64,000 nucleotides of DNA. Source: an uncultured cyanobacterium. Its GTDB lineage: Bacteria; Cyanobacteriota; Cyanobacteriia; Cyanobacteriales; Geitlerinemataceae. Location: positions 22,882 to 86,881 of the forward strand of contig CALCCD010000129.1 of NCBI GenBank assembly GCA_937899645.1. The letters run 5' to 3'. The number at the start of each line of letters is the position of its first letter. Position 1 is the first letter of the stretch. The translations under genes were made by a program, and so were the position numbers. The notes under the pieces were generated by a model that did not search any database, was not told the origin of the DNA, and worked only from the letters and a program-made list of their open reading frames with translations. Below are positions 1-8,465 of the stretch, piece after piece.

Positions 1-67
1 CTGCCGGGTATCTGAATTAAAACCTCAGTCAGGGGCGAACGCCAGCTCGTGCGGGCGCCGCAGCGAC

Positions 68-550
68 CTAGAACAGGCCGAGCGTCAGCGACTTGTCGAT
101 CGGCATTGCTGCGCCGATACCAAGCCACAGGGTCACAGCCGTGCCAAAAAGGAAGACAGTCGTGGCAACCGGGCGACGGAACGGATTCTGGAACTTGTTG
201 ACGTTCTCCAGGAAAGGAATCAACATCAGGCCGAGCGGAACCAGAGTTTGCAGGACGATACCGAGCAATTTGTTCGGGACGACGCGCAGGATCTGGAACA
301 CCGGATACAGATACCACTCGGGCAGAATTTCCAGCGGCGTAGCGAATGGGTTGGACGGCTCGCCGATCATTGCCGGGTCGAGAACAGCCAGACCGACCAA
401 GCAGGCGAGCGTGCCGAGGATCACGACCGGGAAGGTGTAAAGAAGATCGTTCGGCCAAGCCGGTTCGCCATAGTAATTATGGCCCATTCCCTTAGCGAGC
501 TTGGCTCGCAGGGCGGGATCGCTCAGATCCGGTTTCTTGAGTACAGACAT
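68..550 (-). CDS. petD: Cytochrome b6-f complex subunit IV
   Basis: Subunit IV of the thylakoid cytochrome b6f complex; with cytochrome b6 it forms the quinol-oxidising core between photosystems II and I. The 160-residue protein begins [18 protein letters not shown] and has the usual three membrane spans and the family motif [13 protein letters not shown]. An in-frame extension upstream is possible, but this ATG matches the family N-terminus and is preceded by AGGAG, so it is the start. It lies 230 bp downstream of petB on the same strand, the standard petBD arrangement, so co-transcription is likely. Length and sequence look intact. Confidence 0.97.
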   Translation of the reverse strand: MSVLKKPDLSDPALRAKLAKGMGHNYYGEPAWPNDLLYTFPVVILGTLACLVGLAVLDPAMIGEPSNPFATPLEILPEWYLYPVFQILRVVPNKLLGIVLQTLVPLGLMLIPFLENVNKFQNPFRRPVATTVFLFGTAVTLWLGIGAAMPIDKSLTLGLF

Positions 551-780
551 ATTAAAAAATCTCCTGTGCGGGGTAGCCGTTGCCTCGATTCCAGAATTTG
601 GGACGAGCCAGGAAGCCGCAATACCAGCTATGCGCCAGCTTAGCAAAATTCCTAACTCTTTACGCCCGCCGAGAATCGCGAAAAGATAACACCGCAAAAC
701 ATCACGGAAACGGCCCAAACTGCTGGCAGCGAGACGCAAGCGCCCCTACAGCCGAAACGTCCAGGCCAGGAAAAATCGGC

Positions 781-1449
781 CTAGAGGGGGCCGGAGATGC
801 CTTGCTTGCGAATCATCAGGAAGTGGGTGAGCATGAACACCGCGATCAGCCAGGGCAGAACGAAAGTGTGCAGACTGTAAAAGCGGGTCAAGGTCGCTTG
901 ACCGACGCTCGTGCCGCCACGAATAAATTCGACCATCGTGCTTCCGACGATGGGAATCGCTTCAGGAACGCCGCTGACGATTTTCACAGCCCAGTAGCCG
1001 ACTTGGTCCCAAGGCAGCGAGTAGCCCGTCACGCCAAAGGAGACAGTGATAACGGCCATGATCACGCCTGTAACCCAAGTCAGCTCGCGAGGGTTCTTAA
1101 AGCCACCCGTTAGATAAACTCGGAAGACGTGCAGAATCATCATTAGCACCATCATGCTGGCTGACCAGCGGTGAATGGAGCGGATGAGCCAGCCGAAGTT
1201 CACTTCGTTCATCAGATACTGAACGGAGCTGAAGGCTTCGGTGACGGTCGGCTTGTAGTAAAACGTCATTGCGAAACCGGTGGCAAACTGCACCAGGAAG
1301 CAGACGAGCGTGATACCGCCGAGGCAGTAGAAGATATTAACGTGGGGTGGGACGTACTTGTCAGTGATATCGTCGGCGAGGGCTTGAACTTCAAGACGCT
1401 CGTTGAACCACTTGTACGCTTTCGAGTCGGTGACTTCTTTCGAAAACAT
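781..1449 (-). CDS. petB: Cytochrome b6
   Basis: Cytochrome b6 of the b6f complex in the thylakoid membrane. The 222 residues are the normal cyanobacterial length and begin [19 protein letters not shown]. The four haem-ligand histidines are visible at residues 93, 107, 194 and 209, and Cys42 is in the position that binds the extra covalent haem. Four transmembrane helices are evident. It is the first gene of petB-petD. The roughly 380 bases upstream, shared with the divergent trm1, should hold its promoter, but I cannot point to confident -35/-10 boxes. Confidence 0.97.
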   Translation of the reverse strand: MFSKEVTDSKAYKWFNERLEVQALADDITDKYVPPHVNIFYCLGGITLVCFLVQFATGFAMTFYYKPTVTEAFSSVQYLMNEVNFGWLIRSIHRWSASMMVLMMILHVFRVYLTGGFKNPRELTWVTGVIMAVITVSFGVTGYSLPWDQVGYWAVKIVSGVPEAIPIVGSTMVEFIRGGTSVGQATLTRFYSLHTFVLPWLIAVFMLTHFLMIRKQGISGPL

Positions 1450-1832
1450 AAAGCCGAGTCGTGGATGTATTGCTATTTAAAAAGATCTCGGTCGCGATTC
1501 GGCCACTTTGTACGAGGCGAGCTCGGAGAAAGCGATGCCGCAGCGCGGGCGACTCCGAACCATCGTCTGCCGAAGCTGACGCGCTCATCTGACCGGATGC
1601 AAGATTGCGCAAGACCGACCTCCTACGCCACTGCAGAACAGCGCTTCAGAGGGTTTCACTTGCCTGGTAAATGTAACACGACTTAGTAGTCGGTCTTAGT
1701 TTGTTACAGAATTGTTGGAATAGCTGAAATGCTTGACCTTGCGGGTTTTGCTGACAATATTTCTCAAGAAGAGCTTTGGGCAACTTAACAAATGAAGCGG
1801 GCGAAAATTCCCGAGAATCTGGGGGCGCGGAC

Positions 1833-2990
1833 ATGCGGCTCGCGGCGACGAGCGAGGTCGAGCGGCAGCTAACTCGCGAGCGACAGATTGCATTTTGGGT
1901 GGGGTCGGCGTTTTATCGGGCGTCGAGTCGGCTGAGTCGGGATCTATCGGTGCTGGCGGGGGCGATCGAGCGCGAGCGCCTCGGATCGCTGCGGGTGCTG
2001 GACGCGATGGCCGGGAGCGGCGTTCGGGCGCTGCGCTACTGGGGCGAGGCGGGGGCGACGGCGCTATTCGCTAACGAGGGCAACCCGGACGTGCTGCCGA
2101 TTTTGCGGGAAAACCTGGCCGAGGCGATCGCGGCGGGGGCGGCGACGATCGCCAGCAACGACGCCAACCGCGCTTTCTTTCAGTGCTACATCGATGACGA
2201 CTATTACGACATCGTGGACGTGGACGGGTTCGGCGCGCCGGTTCCCTGGCTGAGTACGAGCCTCTGGGCGGTGAAGCTGGGCGGATTGGTTTACCTCGCC
2301 AGCACCGATGGACGCACGGCAACGGGACACCAACCGGAGCAGAGCTTGCGGCTGTACGGCGCGCGAGCGCGAGTGCACCCGGCGGCCCACGAGCAGGGTC
2401 TGCGCTTGCTGCTCGGTTCGCTTCAGCAGCAGGCTGCGGTCAAAGGCTTCGGCATCGCGCCGGTATTTTCGCTGTTTCGCGGCGAGGTGTATCGCGTCAT
2501 GGTACGGCTGACGAAAGGCCAGAAGCTGACGGAGCGCAACTACGCCTATCTGGGCTACTGTCACGACTGCGGCAACTATCAGGTGCTGCCCTGGCATCGT
2601 CTCGGGAAGGCGTACTGCTCCCATATCAGCCAACACGGTGACGACCTGCCGCTGACGCTGACGGGGCCGATGTGGGTGGGAGATTTGCACGATCGCGACT
2701 ATCTGGCGCAGATGCAGGCGGGGGCGCGATCGCGAAATTGGCCAGACGTCGTCGATTGGATCGAGGTCGCGAGCGCCGAGGCCGAGATGCCGCCGTATTT
2801 CTTTAAGCTGGGCGAGATCGGCAAGCGCGGGCGAATGGATATCCCGAAGCGCGAGCGGCTGGTGGCGGCGCTGCGCGATCGCGGCTTTCGCGCCACGGCC
2901 TGTCACGTCAACCGCGAGGCGTTTAAGACCACTGCCGACCTGCAAACCTGCGTCGCGATCGCCCGCGAACTTTCTCAGAATCTGACGTGA
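1833..2990 (+). CDS. trm1: tRNA (guanine26-N2)-dimethyltransferase, Trm1 family
   Basis: SAM-dependent methyltransferase expected to dimethylate N2 of guanosine 26 in tRNA; among bacteria the family is known mainly from cyanobacteria and Aquificales. SAM motif I VLDAMAGSGVRALRYW is at residues 55-70 and the catalytic-type DVDGFGAP is at 129-136. A cysteine pair (YCHDCGNYQ) and a later CSH suggest the family's metal-binding insert. I chose the ATG at 1833 because homologues begin close to the conserved QIAFWVGSAFYR segment; an in-frame TTG at 1776 would add 19 residues. Its stop overlaps the GTG start of coaE by four bases, so the two are probably translationally coupled. Confidence 0.88.
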   Translation: MRLAATSEVERQLTRERQIAFWVGSAFYRASSRLSRDLSVLAGAIERERLGSLRVLDAMAGSGVRALRYWGEAGATALFANEGNPDVLPILRENLAEAIAAGAATIASNDANRAFFQCYIDDDYYDIVDVDGFGAPVPWLSTSLWAVKLGGLVYLASTDGRTATGHQPEQSLRLYGARARVHPAAHEQGLRLLLGSLQQQAAVKGFGIAPVFSLFRGEVYRVMVRLTKGQKLTERNYAYLGYCHDCGNYQVLPWHRLGKAYCSHISQHGDDLPLTLTGPMWVGDLHDRDYLAQMQAGARSRNWPDVVDWIEVASAEAEMPPYFFKLGEIGKRGRMDIPKRERLVAALRDRGFRATACHVNREAFKTTADLQTCVAIARELSQNLT

Positions 2991-3619
2991 AATCTGCCGC
3001 CATCGTGAAGTCCACTTCGCCTGAGCCGCCCGAAAAATCCGCTCGAAAGCACGTCATCGGCCTAACGGGCGGCATTGCCACGGGCAAAACCACCGTCGCC
3101 AACACGATCTCCGCTGCTTACGGCCTGACGATTCTCGATGCCGACCTCTACGCACGCGAGGCTGTCGCCATCGATTCGCCAATTTTGGCCGCGATCGCCG
3201 ACCGCTACGGCGCGCAGATCCTGAAACCGGACGGCAGCCTCGATCGCCCGCAGCTCGGCAAAATCGTCTTCGCCAACGAGGCCGAACGGCGCTGGCTGGA
3301 GTCGCAGATCCACCCATTCGTGCGGCGCTGCTGCGATCGCGACCTCGCTACGGCCAGCGACCCGGCGCTCTACGTCGTGCCGCTGCTGTTCGAGACCGAC
3401 GCGATCGAGCGGGTAGACGAAGCCTGGGTGGTGTGGTGCGAACCGGACGAGCAGCTCGAGCGACTCATGCAGCGCGATGGTCTGGATCTCGACACCGCCC
3501 GTCAGCGCATCATCGCCCAGATGCCGCTAACGGAAAAATGCGATCGCGCCGATCTGGTGCTGGACAACTCTGGCACGGGCGATCGCTGGCAGGAAGTCGT
3601 GCGCGATCGGTTAGGCTGA
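2987..3619 (+). CDS. coaE: Dephospho-CoA kinase
   Basis: Cytoplasmic kinase that phosphorylates the 3'-hydroxyl of dephospho-CoA, the last step of coenzyme A synthesis. The P-loop GLTGGIATGKTT is at residues 25-36, followed by the DADLYAREAV segment typical of CoaE, and VPLLFE lies in the middle of the protein. It has 210 residues; about 20 non-conserved N-terminal residues precede the fold. The start is GTG in a GTGA overlap with the trm1 stop, so it belongs to the trm1 transcript. The true start could instead lie slightly further in. Confidence 0.93.
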   Translation: MKSAAIVKSTSPEPPEKSARKHVIGLTGGIATGKTTVANTISAAYGLTILDADLYAREAVAIDSPILAAIADRYGAQILKPDGSLDRPQLGKIVFANEAERRWLESQIHPFVRRCCDRDLATASDPALYVVPLLFETDAIERVDEAWVVWCEPDEQLERLMQRDGLDLDTARQRIIAQMPLTEKCDRADLVLDNSGTGDRWQEVVRDRLG

Positions 3620-3741
3620 TAAGCCTGGGTTCGAGAGCGGGCTCAAGAGCGGCGTCGCGAGCGGGTCTCGGCGATTGCAACTCCGGCGCTCCCGGCCATC
3701 GCAACTGCTATTTTTTCCACCGATTCCGACGTCTCCGGCCC

Positions 3742-4287
3742 ATGTCTCTGGCTAACTTGCGCCAACTTTTTCCAACCTTCTTTTCCCTGACCCTGGCGGC
3801 GAGTCTTGCCAGCGCGGCACTCGGCACGCAGCTGCTCGATGGCGCGGGCGAGATCGAAATCGCGCGGCGGCGCACAGCATACGAGCTGATCGAACGCGGC
3901 GAGCGCTTGGCAATACGCGGCGAGGTGACGGCTGCAGTCGTGGCGCTGCAAGAAGCCGATACGATGACGTCGCTTTGGGGCGTCAGCGCGAACTCCTGGA
4001 ACGTGTTGTGTTGGTACGGCAGCCTGTGGAACCAAGCAGAGGCGGTACTCGAAGCCTGCCACCGCGCAGTGGAGCTCGAGCCAGAAAACATCGAGATCCT
4101 CGACAGTCGCGGGCTGGCGCGGGCGCTGACGGGCGATATCGGCGGCGCGATCGCCGACTTTTCCGAGTTCGTGGAGCAAACGAGCGACGAAAACCGTCGC
4201 TACCAGCGCCAAAACTGGGTCAACATGCTCGAGGCGGGCGAGCAGCCATTCACCGAAGACGTGCTGCAAATGCTGTTTATCGACTGA
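3742..4287 (+). CDS. Exported TPR-repeat protein
   Basis: The 181-residue protein starts MSLANLRQLFPTFFSLTLAA with an N-terminal hydrophobic stretch that looks like a signal peptide or anchor. It is followed by helical repeats of TPR type, for example AVELEPENIEILDSRGLARAL and the GGAIADFSEF segment. TPR proteins are protein-interaction scaffolds; no partner is evident here. The reading frame extends upstream into the coaE region, but homology-like sequence and the signal begin at this ATG. It lies about 120 bp after coaE on the same strand. Specific function unknown. Confidence 0.7.
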   Translation: MSLANLRQLFPTFFSLTLAASLASAALGTQLLDGAGEIEIARRRTAYELIERGERLAIRGEVTAAVVALQEADTMTSLWGVSANSWNVLCWYGSLWNQAEAVLEACHRAVELEPENIEILDSRGLARALTGDIGGAIADFSEFVEQTSDENRRYQRQNWVNMLEAGEQPFTEDVLQMLFID

Positions 4288-4347
4288 CGATCGCCGCGCG
4301 CGCGGCGCAAACTCTCGGTCGTCCGCACTAGAATAAATACCTACGTC

Positions 4348-4395
4348 GATCTACGCCCGACTAGATCTACGCCTAACTAGATCTACACCCAACGA
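4348..4395. repeat. Three tandem 16-bp units
   Basis: Three consecutive imperfect copies of GATCTACGCCCGACTA (second copy ...GCCTAACTA, third GATCTACACCCAACGA). They lie between the TPR gene and the NYN-domain gene, in a 300-base space that otherwise shows nothing recognisable. Confidence 0.7.
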
Positions 4396-4589
4396 ACAAA
4401 TGGCTCTCGATTGTCTGCCGATCGCGGCTGCATCTCTCGCATGGTTCGAGAAACTCGAGCCGCCAGGCTAGCTGTGCCGCTCAAAAGTTTCGGCTTGCAA
4501 ATACTTCGGCTTTCCCGCTGACCTCCCCATAGCCAAGGCGACATCCAGACTGAACTCGACCCAGTGAACCCAGAGCTTGCGGAGTTCCT

Positions 4590-5111
4590 ATGACTTACGG
4601 CAACGATCGGATCTCGATCTTTGTAGACGGCAACAATATGTTCTACGCCCAGCAGAAAAACGGCTGGTTCTTCGATCCGCGTCGCGTCCTCAATTATTTT
4701 CAAAACGAGCAATCGGACACCAGTCTCGTCAATGCCTTTTGGTATACCGGCCTTAAAGACCCTCAAGACCAGCGCGGATTTCGCGACGCGCTGATCGGAC
4801 TGGGCTACACCGTACGCACAAAGGTGCTGAAGGAGTACTACGACGACAGCTCAAAGCGCTACTCCCAGAAGGCCAACCTCGATATCGAGATCGCCGTGGA
4901 CATGTTCAACACCGTCGAGCAGTACAACCGCGTCGTGCTGTTCAGCGGCGATGGTGACTTCGAGCGGGCGATCGAGCTATTGCGCTCGAAAAATACCCAC
5001 ATCACGGTCGTCTCTACCGAAGGCATGATCGCCCGCGAGCTGCGTAACGCCGCCGATCGCTACCTCGATCTCAACCTCATCCGCAGCAGCATCGAAAAGT
5101 CCGACAGCTAA
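4590..5111 (+). CDS. NYN-domain (PIN-like) protein, LabA/DUF88 family
   Basis: The 173-residue protein is a complete NYN domain, a PIN-like nuclease fold. The N-terminal ISIFVDGNNMFYAQ supplies the first acidic residue (Asp13) and the Asn pair. ANLDIEIAVDMF and VVLFSGDGDFERAIELL give the further conserved acids, so the putative metal site is intact. In Synechococcus the related LabA protein takes part in the circadian output pathway; whether this one does is unknown. RNA cleavage is a family-level inference. It stands alone, and its stop lies two bases from the stop of the convergent chemoreceptor. Confidence 0.85.
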   Translation: MTYGNDRISIFVDGNNMFYAQQKNGWFFDPRRVLNYFQNEQSDTSLVNAFWYTGLKDPQDQRGFRDALIGLGYTVRTKVLKEYYDDSSKRYSQKANLDIEIAVDMFNTVEQYNRVVLFSGDGDFERAIELLRSKNTHITVVSTEGMIARELRNAADRYLDLNLIRSSIEKSDS

Positions 5112-5113
5112 CG

Positions 5114-6577
5114 CTACACCAGCGTCGCCAAATCTTCCGCTGCGTCATTGAGCAGTTCCGTCCCCGTCTTCACCTGCCCCATGCCGTCAGCGCTGGCGTG
5201 GGCGGCTCCGTTTAGCGCGTTCATCGCCTCGACCACCTGCTGGATCGCCGTGACCTGCTGTTTAATCGTCAGGGCGATTTGCTGGTTGTTGAGGACGACG
5301 CGATCGGCTGCGCCTCGTACGTTAGAAAAGGCCAGGGACGTTTCCTGCGAGCGCACGACCCCCGACTCGACGGTTTTGGTACCTTCGTCGGTCACCATCA
5401 CCGTGGAGTTAATAGCGTTTTGGATATCGGCGACGAGGTGGCTGATGCGCTCGGCGGACTGCTTGCTGCGATCGGCAAGCTTACGGATCTCGCTGGCGAC
5501 GACGGAAAAGCCGCGACCGTGTTCGCCCGCGCGCACGGCCTCAACGGCGGCATTAAGCGCCAGCATATTAGTTTGGTTGGCCAGGTCGCTAACCAGGGTA
5601 GAAATATTGCCGATTTGGTTGGTCTGCTCGCTCAGCCGCAAAATCTGCTGGGCGATCGCGCCGACTTTGTCCTTAAGCAGAATCATATTTTCCAGAGCTA
5701 GCTCCACCGCTCGGCTGCCGGTTTTCGACTCGTCGAGCGCTTCTCGGGCGCTGTTGGCGGCGGCTTCGGCCTGCTGGAGTACCTGGCGCGCCGAGGCGCT
5801 CAGCTCGTCCATCGTGGCCGTCGTTTGATTGACCGAGATCGCCTGCTGGGCGGTGGTGCGCTCCTGTTCGGCCACGGCGGCAGCAATCTGCGACGACGAG
5901 CTGACGATCGACGACGACGCGCGATCGAGCCGAACCGAAATCAGCCGAACGACCGTGGCATTGAGCGCCAGCGCCGTGGCGATCAAGATGAGGCTCGAGG
6001 CGGCGGTGATACCGAGCAGCACGTTGAGCGATCGTTCCTGCTGGCCTTCGAGTTCGGACACCAGCGCAATCTGCCGCGCGCGAAACTGCGACGACAGCGC
6101 CGAAACTTCGCCAATCAGCTCGTTCCCGCCATCGGCCTTCCAGCGATTGACCGCCGCTGCAGCGTTGCCCGACTCGACGAGGGCATTTAACTCGTCGTTT
6201 AGGATGTCAAGGCTGTCGATGCGCTGGCGAAGCGCCGTAAAAATCTCGCGCTTCTCAGGGTCGATCAGGATCTCGTCTAGCTCGGCCTGAAGCGTTGCGA
6301 GGCGCGTTTCGGTGGCGCGGTAGGCGCTGAGCGCCGTCGGGTCGGACGAGAGCAAATAATCGCGCGTGGTGCGGGCAGCAATCTGCACGTTAAGGGCAAT
6401 TTCGTCGACGCGCTCGAGGTTTTGCACGAGCTGGCTGTACCTGGCCGTATCCCCGCGCAGCGATCGAACTTGCGGCCAAATCGCAAAGCTGCTCGTGGCA
6501 ATCACCAGCGCGGGAATGGCGTAACCCAGGGACAGCCAGCGACCGATGCGGCTCCCGATGTTTTTGGATTGGATCAT
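5114..6577 (-). CDS. Methyl-accepting chemotaxis protein with CHASE3-type sensor
   Basis: A 487-residue transducer that would signal to a CheA kinase, here or in a type IV pilus phototaxis-type system. Membrane spans are at about 15-34 and 184-208. The extracytoplasmic loop between them contains a CHASE3-like segment (TTRDYLLSSDPTALSAYRA). The cytoplasmic part is a long coiled coil with the hairpin tip NQTNMLALNAAVEAVRAGEH near residues 334-352, which is diagnostic of the family. No HAMP domain is obvious after the second span; the signalling helices begin almost at once. No che genes are nearby. Confidence 0.92.
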   Translation of the reverse strand: MIQSKNIGSRIGRWLSLGYAIPALVIATSSFAIWPQVRSLRGDTARYSQLVQNLERVDEIALNVQIAARTTRDYLLSSDPTALSAYRATETRLATLQAELDEILIDPEKREIFTALRQRIDSLDILNDELNALVESGNAAAAVNRWKADGGNELIGEVSALSSQFRARQIALVSELEGQQERSLNVLLGITAASSLILIATALALNATVVRLISVRLDRASSSIVSSSSQIAAAVAEQERTTAQQAISVNQTTATMDELSASARQVLQQAEAAANSAREALDESKTGSRAVELALENMILLKDKVGAIAQQILRLSEQTNQIGNISTLVSDLANQTNMLALNAAVEAVRAGEHGRGFSVVASEIRKLADRSKQSAERISHLVADIQNAINSTVMVTDEGTKTVESGVVRSQETSLAFSNVRGAADRVVLNNQQIALTIKQQVTAIQQVVEAMNALNGAAHASADGMGQVKTGTELLNDAAEDLATLV

Positions 6578-6714
6578 GCGGCGAGTCCGGAATTCTGGAC
6601 GAGCGAAGCGCGAAGCAGGCGCACCTCAGCTCCGTACATCATACGCAGTGGGTTCTCGCTCTTCCGCGTGATGGGAAAAACTGGGGGCCGCGATCGCCCG
6701 AGACTATTCCGAGC

Positions 6715-6843
6715 CTTAGGGCATCTCGTCCATTAGCGCCAGAACCTTTGCGGAGCAAGCGATTGCACGTCCGCTCCAGGAACAATACTAGGGGCTAGAA
6801 CCCTCGTAAAAGAGCGACAGATTTAATTGATGACAGGCTCTAG
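6715..6843. repeat. MITE-like repeat, family R1, copy A
   Basis: About 129 bp with imperfect inverted ends (CTTAGGGC... and ...GATGACAGGCTCTAG). It aligns along its whole length with copies at 8216, 46959 (partial) and 54236. Internal hallmarks are AGCGCCAGAACC, a CTAGGGGCTAGAACCCT block and AATTGATGACAG. A further GACTGTCATCAATTTGCGG lies about 30 bp beyond the right end. It sits in the 420-base space between the chemoreceptor and MBL genes, which contains no other feature I recognise. Confidence 0.7.
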
Positions 6844-6997
6844 CCAGGCTCCGCAGTTCTCGCTGGAGACTGTCATCAATTTGCGGCCTCCATCTCAAAA
6901 AGTTATCAGCAGCAAAGTATCAGCCCCTTGGGGTTTGTCGGGTCGAGCATTTGACGGCCGACCCCATCAGGAGTGCGATGCGGATTGACAATACGTC

Positions 6998-7759
6998 CTA
7001 ACCAGCGACCGCGCTCAGCTCGAACGGCTCACCGGGCGTCGGCAACAGGCTACGAACCTCTGGACAGCGCTCGGACAGCGCTTGCTGAAACTCGCCTTCC
7101 GTACCGGAGACGCCAAGCAGCTTTTCGAGCACACCGGTAAATTCCACATCGCCGCGCGTGGTCGTCGGAATCACGAAGCGCGGACGCAGGAGCTGGGCAA
7201 CTTCGAGGGCAGCTTCTTCGCCTTTGATAAACGCGCCGACCACCGGCAGGTTCAGGCCGACCACCGGCACGATCGCCGCATCGACGGGTTCGGCGGCTTC
7301 CAGGCTGGGGCGGTGGTGAAAACCGTGGGGCTCGTAGTAGAAGCTACCCGCCGCGCTGCGAACGAAGTAGGCGTTCTCCATTAGGGTCGGCCCGATCGGC
7401 GAGCCCGGAACGGCTTCGATCGTGATATCGACAAAGGTAGTCCGATCGCCGTGTTCGAGACTTGTCAGGTTCGTGTAGCCCAGATCGCGGACGACGCCGA
7501 TCGCGTTGGGCGAGCCGATGACGGGAATCGCGCGATCGAGCTTTTCGAGGGTTGGCGGGTGGGCGTGATCGGGCAGTCCCTGGGAGAGCAAAATCGCATC
7601 GATTTTATCGGGAATGGCTTTGGGCTTGGTGCGATCGCCCTTGAAAAACCACCCCTGGTTAGCGAAGACGAGCGGCCCGACGAGCCAGGGATCGAGCAGG
7701 ATATTCGTGCCGTTGAAGTTAAACAGCCAGGTGTTGCTATCGAGGTAAGTCAGTTGCAT
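6998..7759 (-). CDS. MBL-fold hydrolase-like protein with degenerate metal site
   Basis: A 253-residue metallo-beta-lactamase-fold protein of the UlaG-like group found in cyanobacteria and plants. It starts MQLTYLDSNTWLFNFNGTNI. The usual HxHxDH metal signature is replaced by SQGLPDHAHPPT (residues 59-70): Asp64-His65 are kept, but the two preceding histidines are Gln60 and Leu62. The later EPHGFHHRP segment may contribute ligands. Whether it is catalytically active is therefore uncertain. It stands alone; its substrate is unknown. Confidence 0.8.
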   Translation of the reverse strand: MQLTYLDSNTWLFNFNGTNILLDPWLVGPLVFANQGWFFKGDRTKPKAIPDKIDAILLSQGLPDHAHPPTLEKLDRAIPVIGSPNAIGVVRDLGYTNLTSLEHGDRTTFVDITIEAVPGSPIGPTLMENAYFVRSAAGSFYYEPHGFHHRPSLEAAEPVDAAIVPVVGLNLPVVGAFIKGEEAALEVAQLLRPRFVIPTTTRGDVEFTGVLEKLLGVSGTEGEFQQALSERCPEVRSLLPTPGEPFELSAVAG

Positions 7760-7787
7760 GTTGCTTTGTCGGGTCTAGTCGAGTTCG

Positions 7788-7831
7788 GTCGGAATTTAGT
7801 CGGAATTTGGTCGGGATTTGGTCGAGGCTTA
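7788..7831. repeat. Tandem 11-bp repeats
   Basis: Three near-identical units (GTCGGAATTTA, GTCGGAATTTG, GTCGGGATTTG) and a decayed fourth lie just upstream of the MBL-fold gene start. They are within its likely promoter region. Confidence 0.65.
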
Positions 7832-8215
7832 CGAGGTGCCTGGGCGACTCGGAAGCGGCTCGGGGGCGGCTCGAATGCTTGAAGCTGCTTCGATCGCTAT
7901 TCAGGAACAGCGCCGCGCGCCACCATCAGAGGTCGTGAAATTCGATGCAAAACTGTAAAACCTGGCGTGTACCGATGATGCACTTAATTAGATAGCTTAG
8001 GAGTTTTTTGTAGTGACGTGCCGCGCGAAACTGTTCGATACAGCGATTCTCAATTTGGCGCAGAAGGAGCCAGAATCGAAAACTTAGATCGCTAGTTACA
8101 GACCGAAAGCGTATCGGGCAATACAAATCAGCCTATTTTGTCGAAAAATATCGCAGAAAGTCAGCTTTTTCAGCTTCGTTTGGGGGCGATTGGGATGGCT
8201 AGTAACTTCAGTGTT
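7832..8215. other. Intergenic stretch without recognised gene
   Basis: Nearly 400 bases, AT-richer than the flanks. A short reading frame of 66 codons on the minus strand (7926-8126) has no recognisable family and no convincing ribosome-binding site. I see no RNA gene here. Confidence 0.5.
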
Positions 8216-8345
8216 CTAGGGCGTGTCCTCAATTCGCGCCCGACCTTTTGCGGGGGCAGCCGTTGAGCATCCGCCCCAAAATAAAGCTAGGGGCTAAAAC
8301 CCTTTCTGGGAAAAGGCTGCAAGCCTGATTGATGACAGCCCCTAG
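8216..8345. repeat. MITE-like repeat, family R1, copy B
   Basis: About 130 bp and the best-preserved copy. The left end CTAGGGCGTGTCCTCAATT is an imperfect inverted repeat of the right end (GATTGATGACAGCCCCTAG). The internal block GCTAGGGGCTAAAACCCTT matches copies A and D. It is too short to code for a transposase, so it would be non-autonomous. Confidence 0.75.
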
Positions 8346-8465
8346 AGGCGCTCAAAAACTGGGCGGAAGAACACGAGTTGTAGGGAAATCGCACCCCGCC
8401 CCGCGATCCCCAATCCGTTACAGTAGGGATTCACACTCTCCTAACACACGCCCGCCAGCCCACCT

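Noticed and set aside
2064..2945. Long open frame antisense to trm1 (and similar ones opposite cysS, mfd, sbcC and the GT81 gene)
   Set aside because: Long antisense frames are expected in GC-rich genes with codon bias; translations are low-complexity and Arg/Ala/His-rich.
4348..4395. Tandem 16-bp units as a short CRISPR array
   Set aside because: Units are directly adjacent with no spacers, and no cas genes exist in the window.
7926..8126. 66-codon minus-strand frame in the 7.8-8.2 kb gap
   Set aside because: No recognisable family, signal or ribosome-binding site; probably chance.
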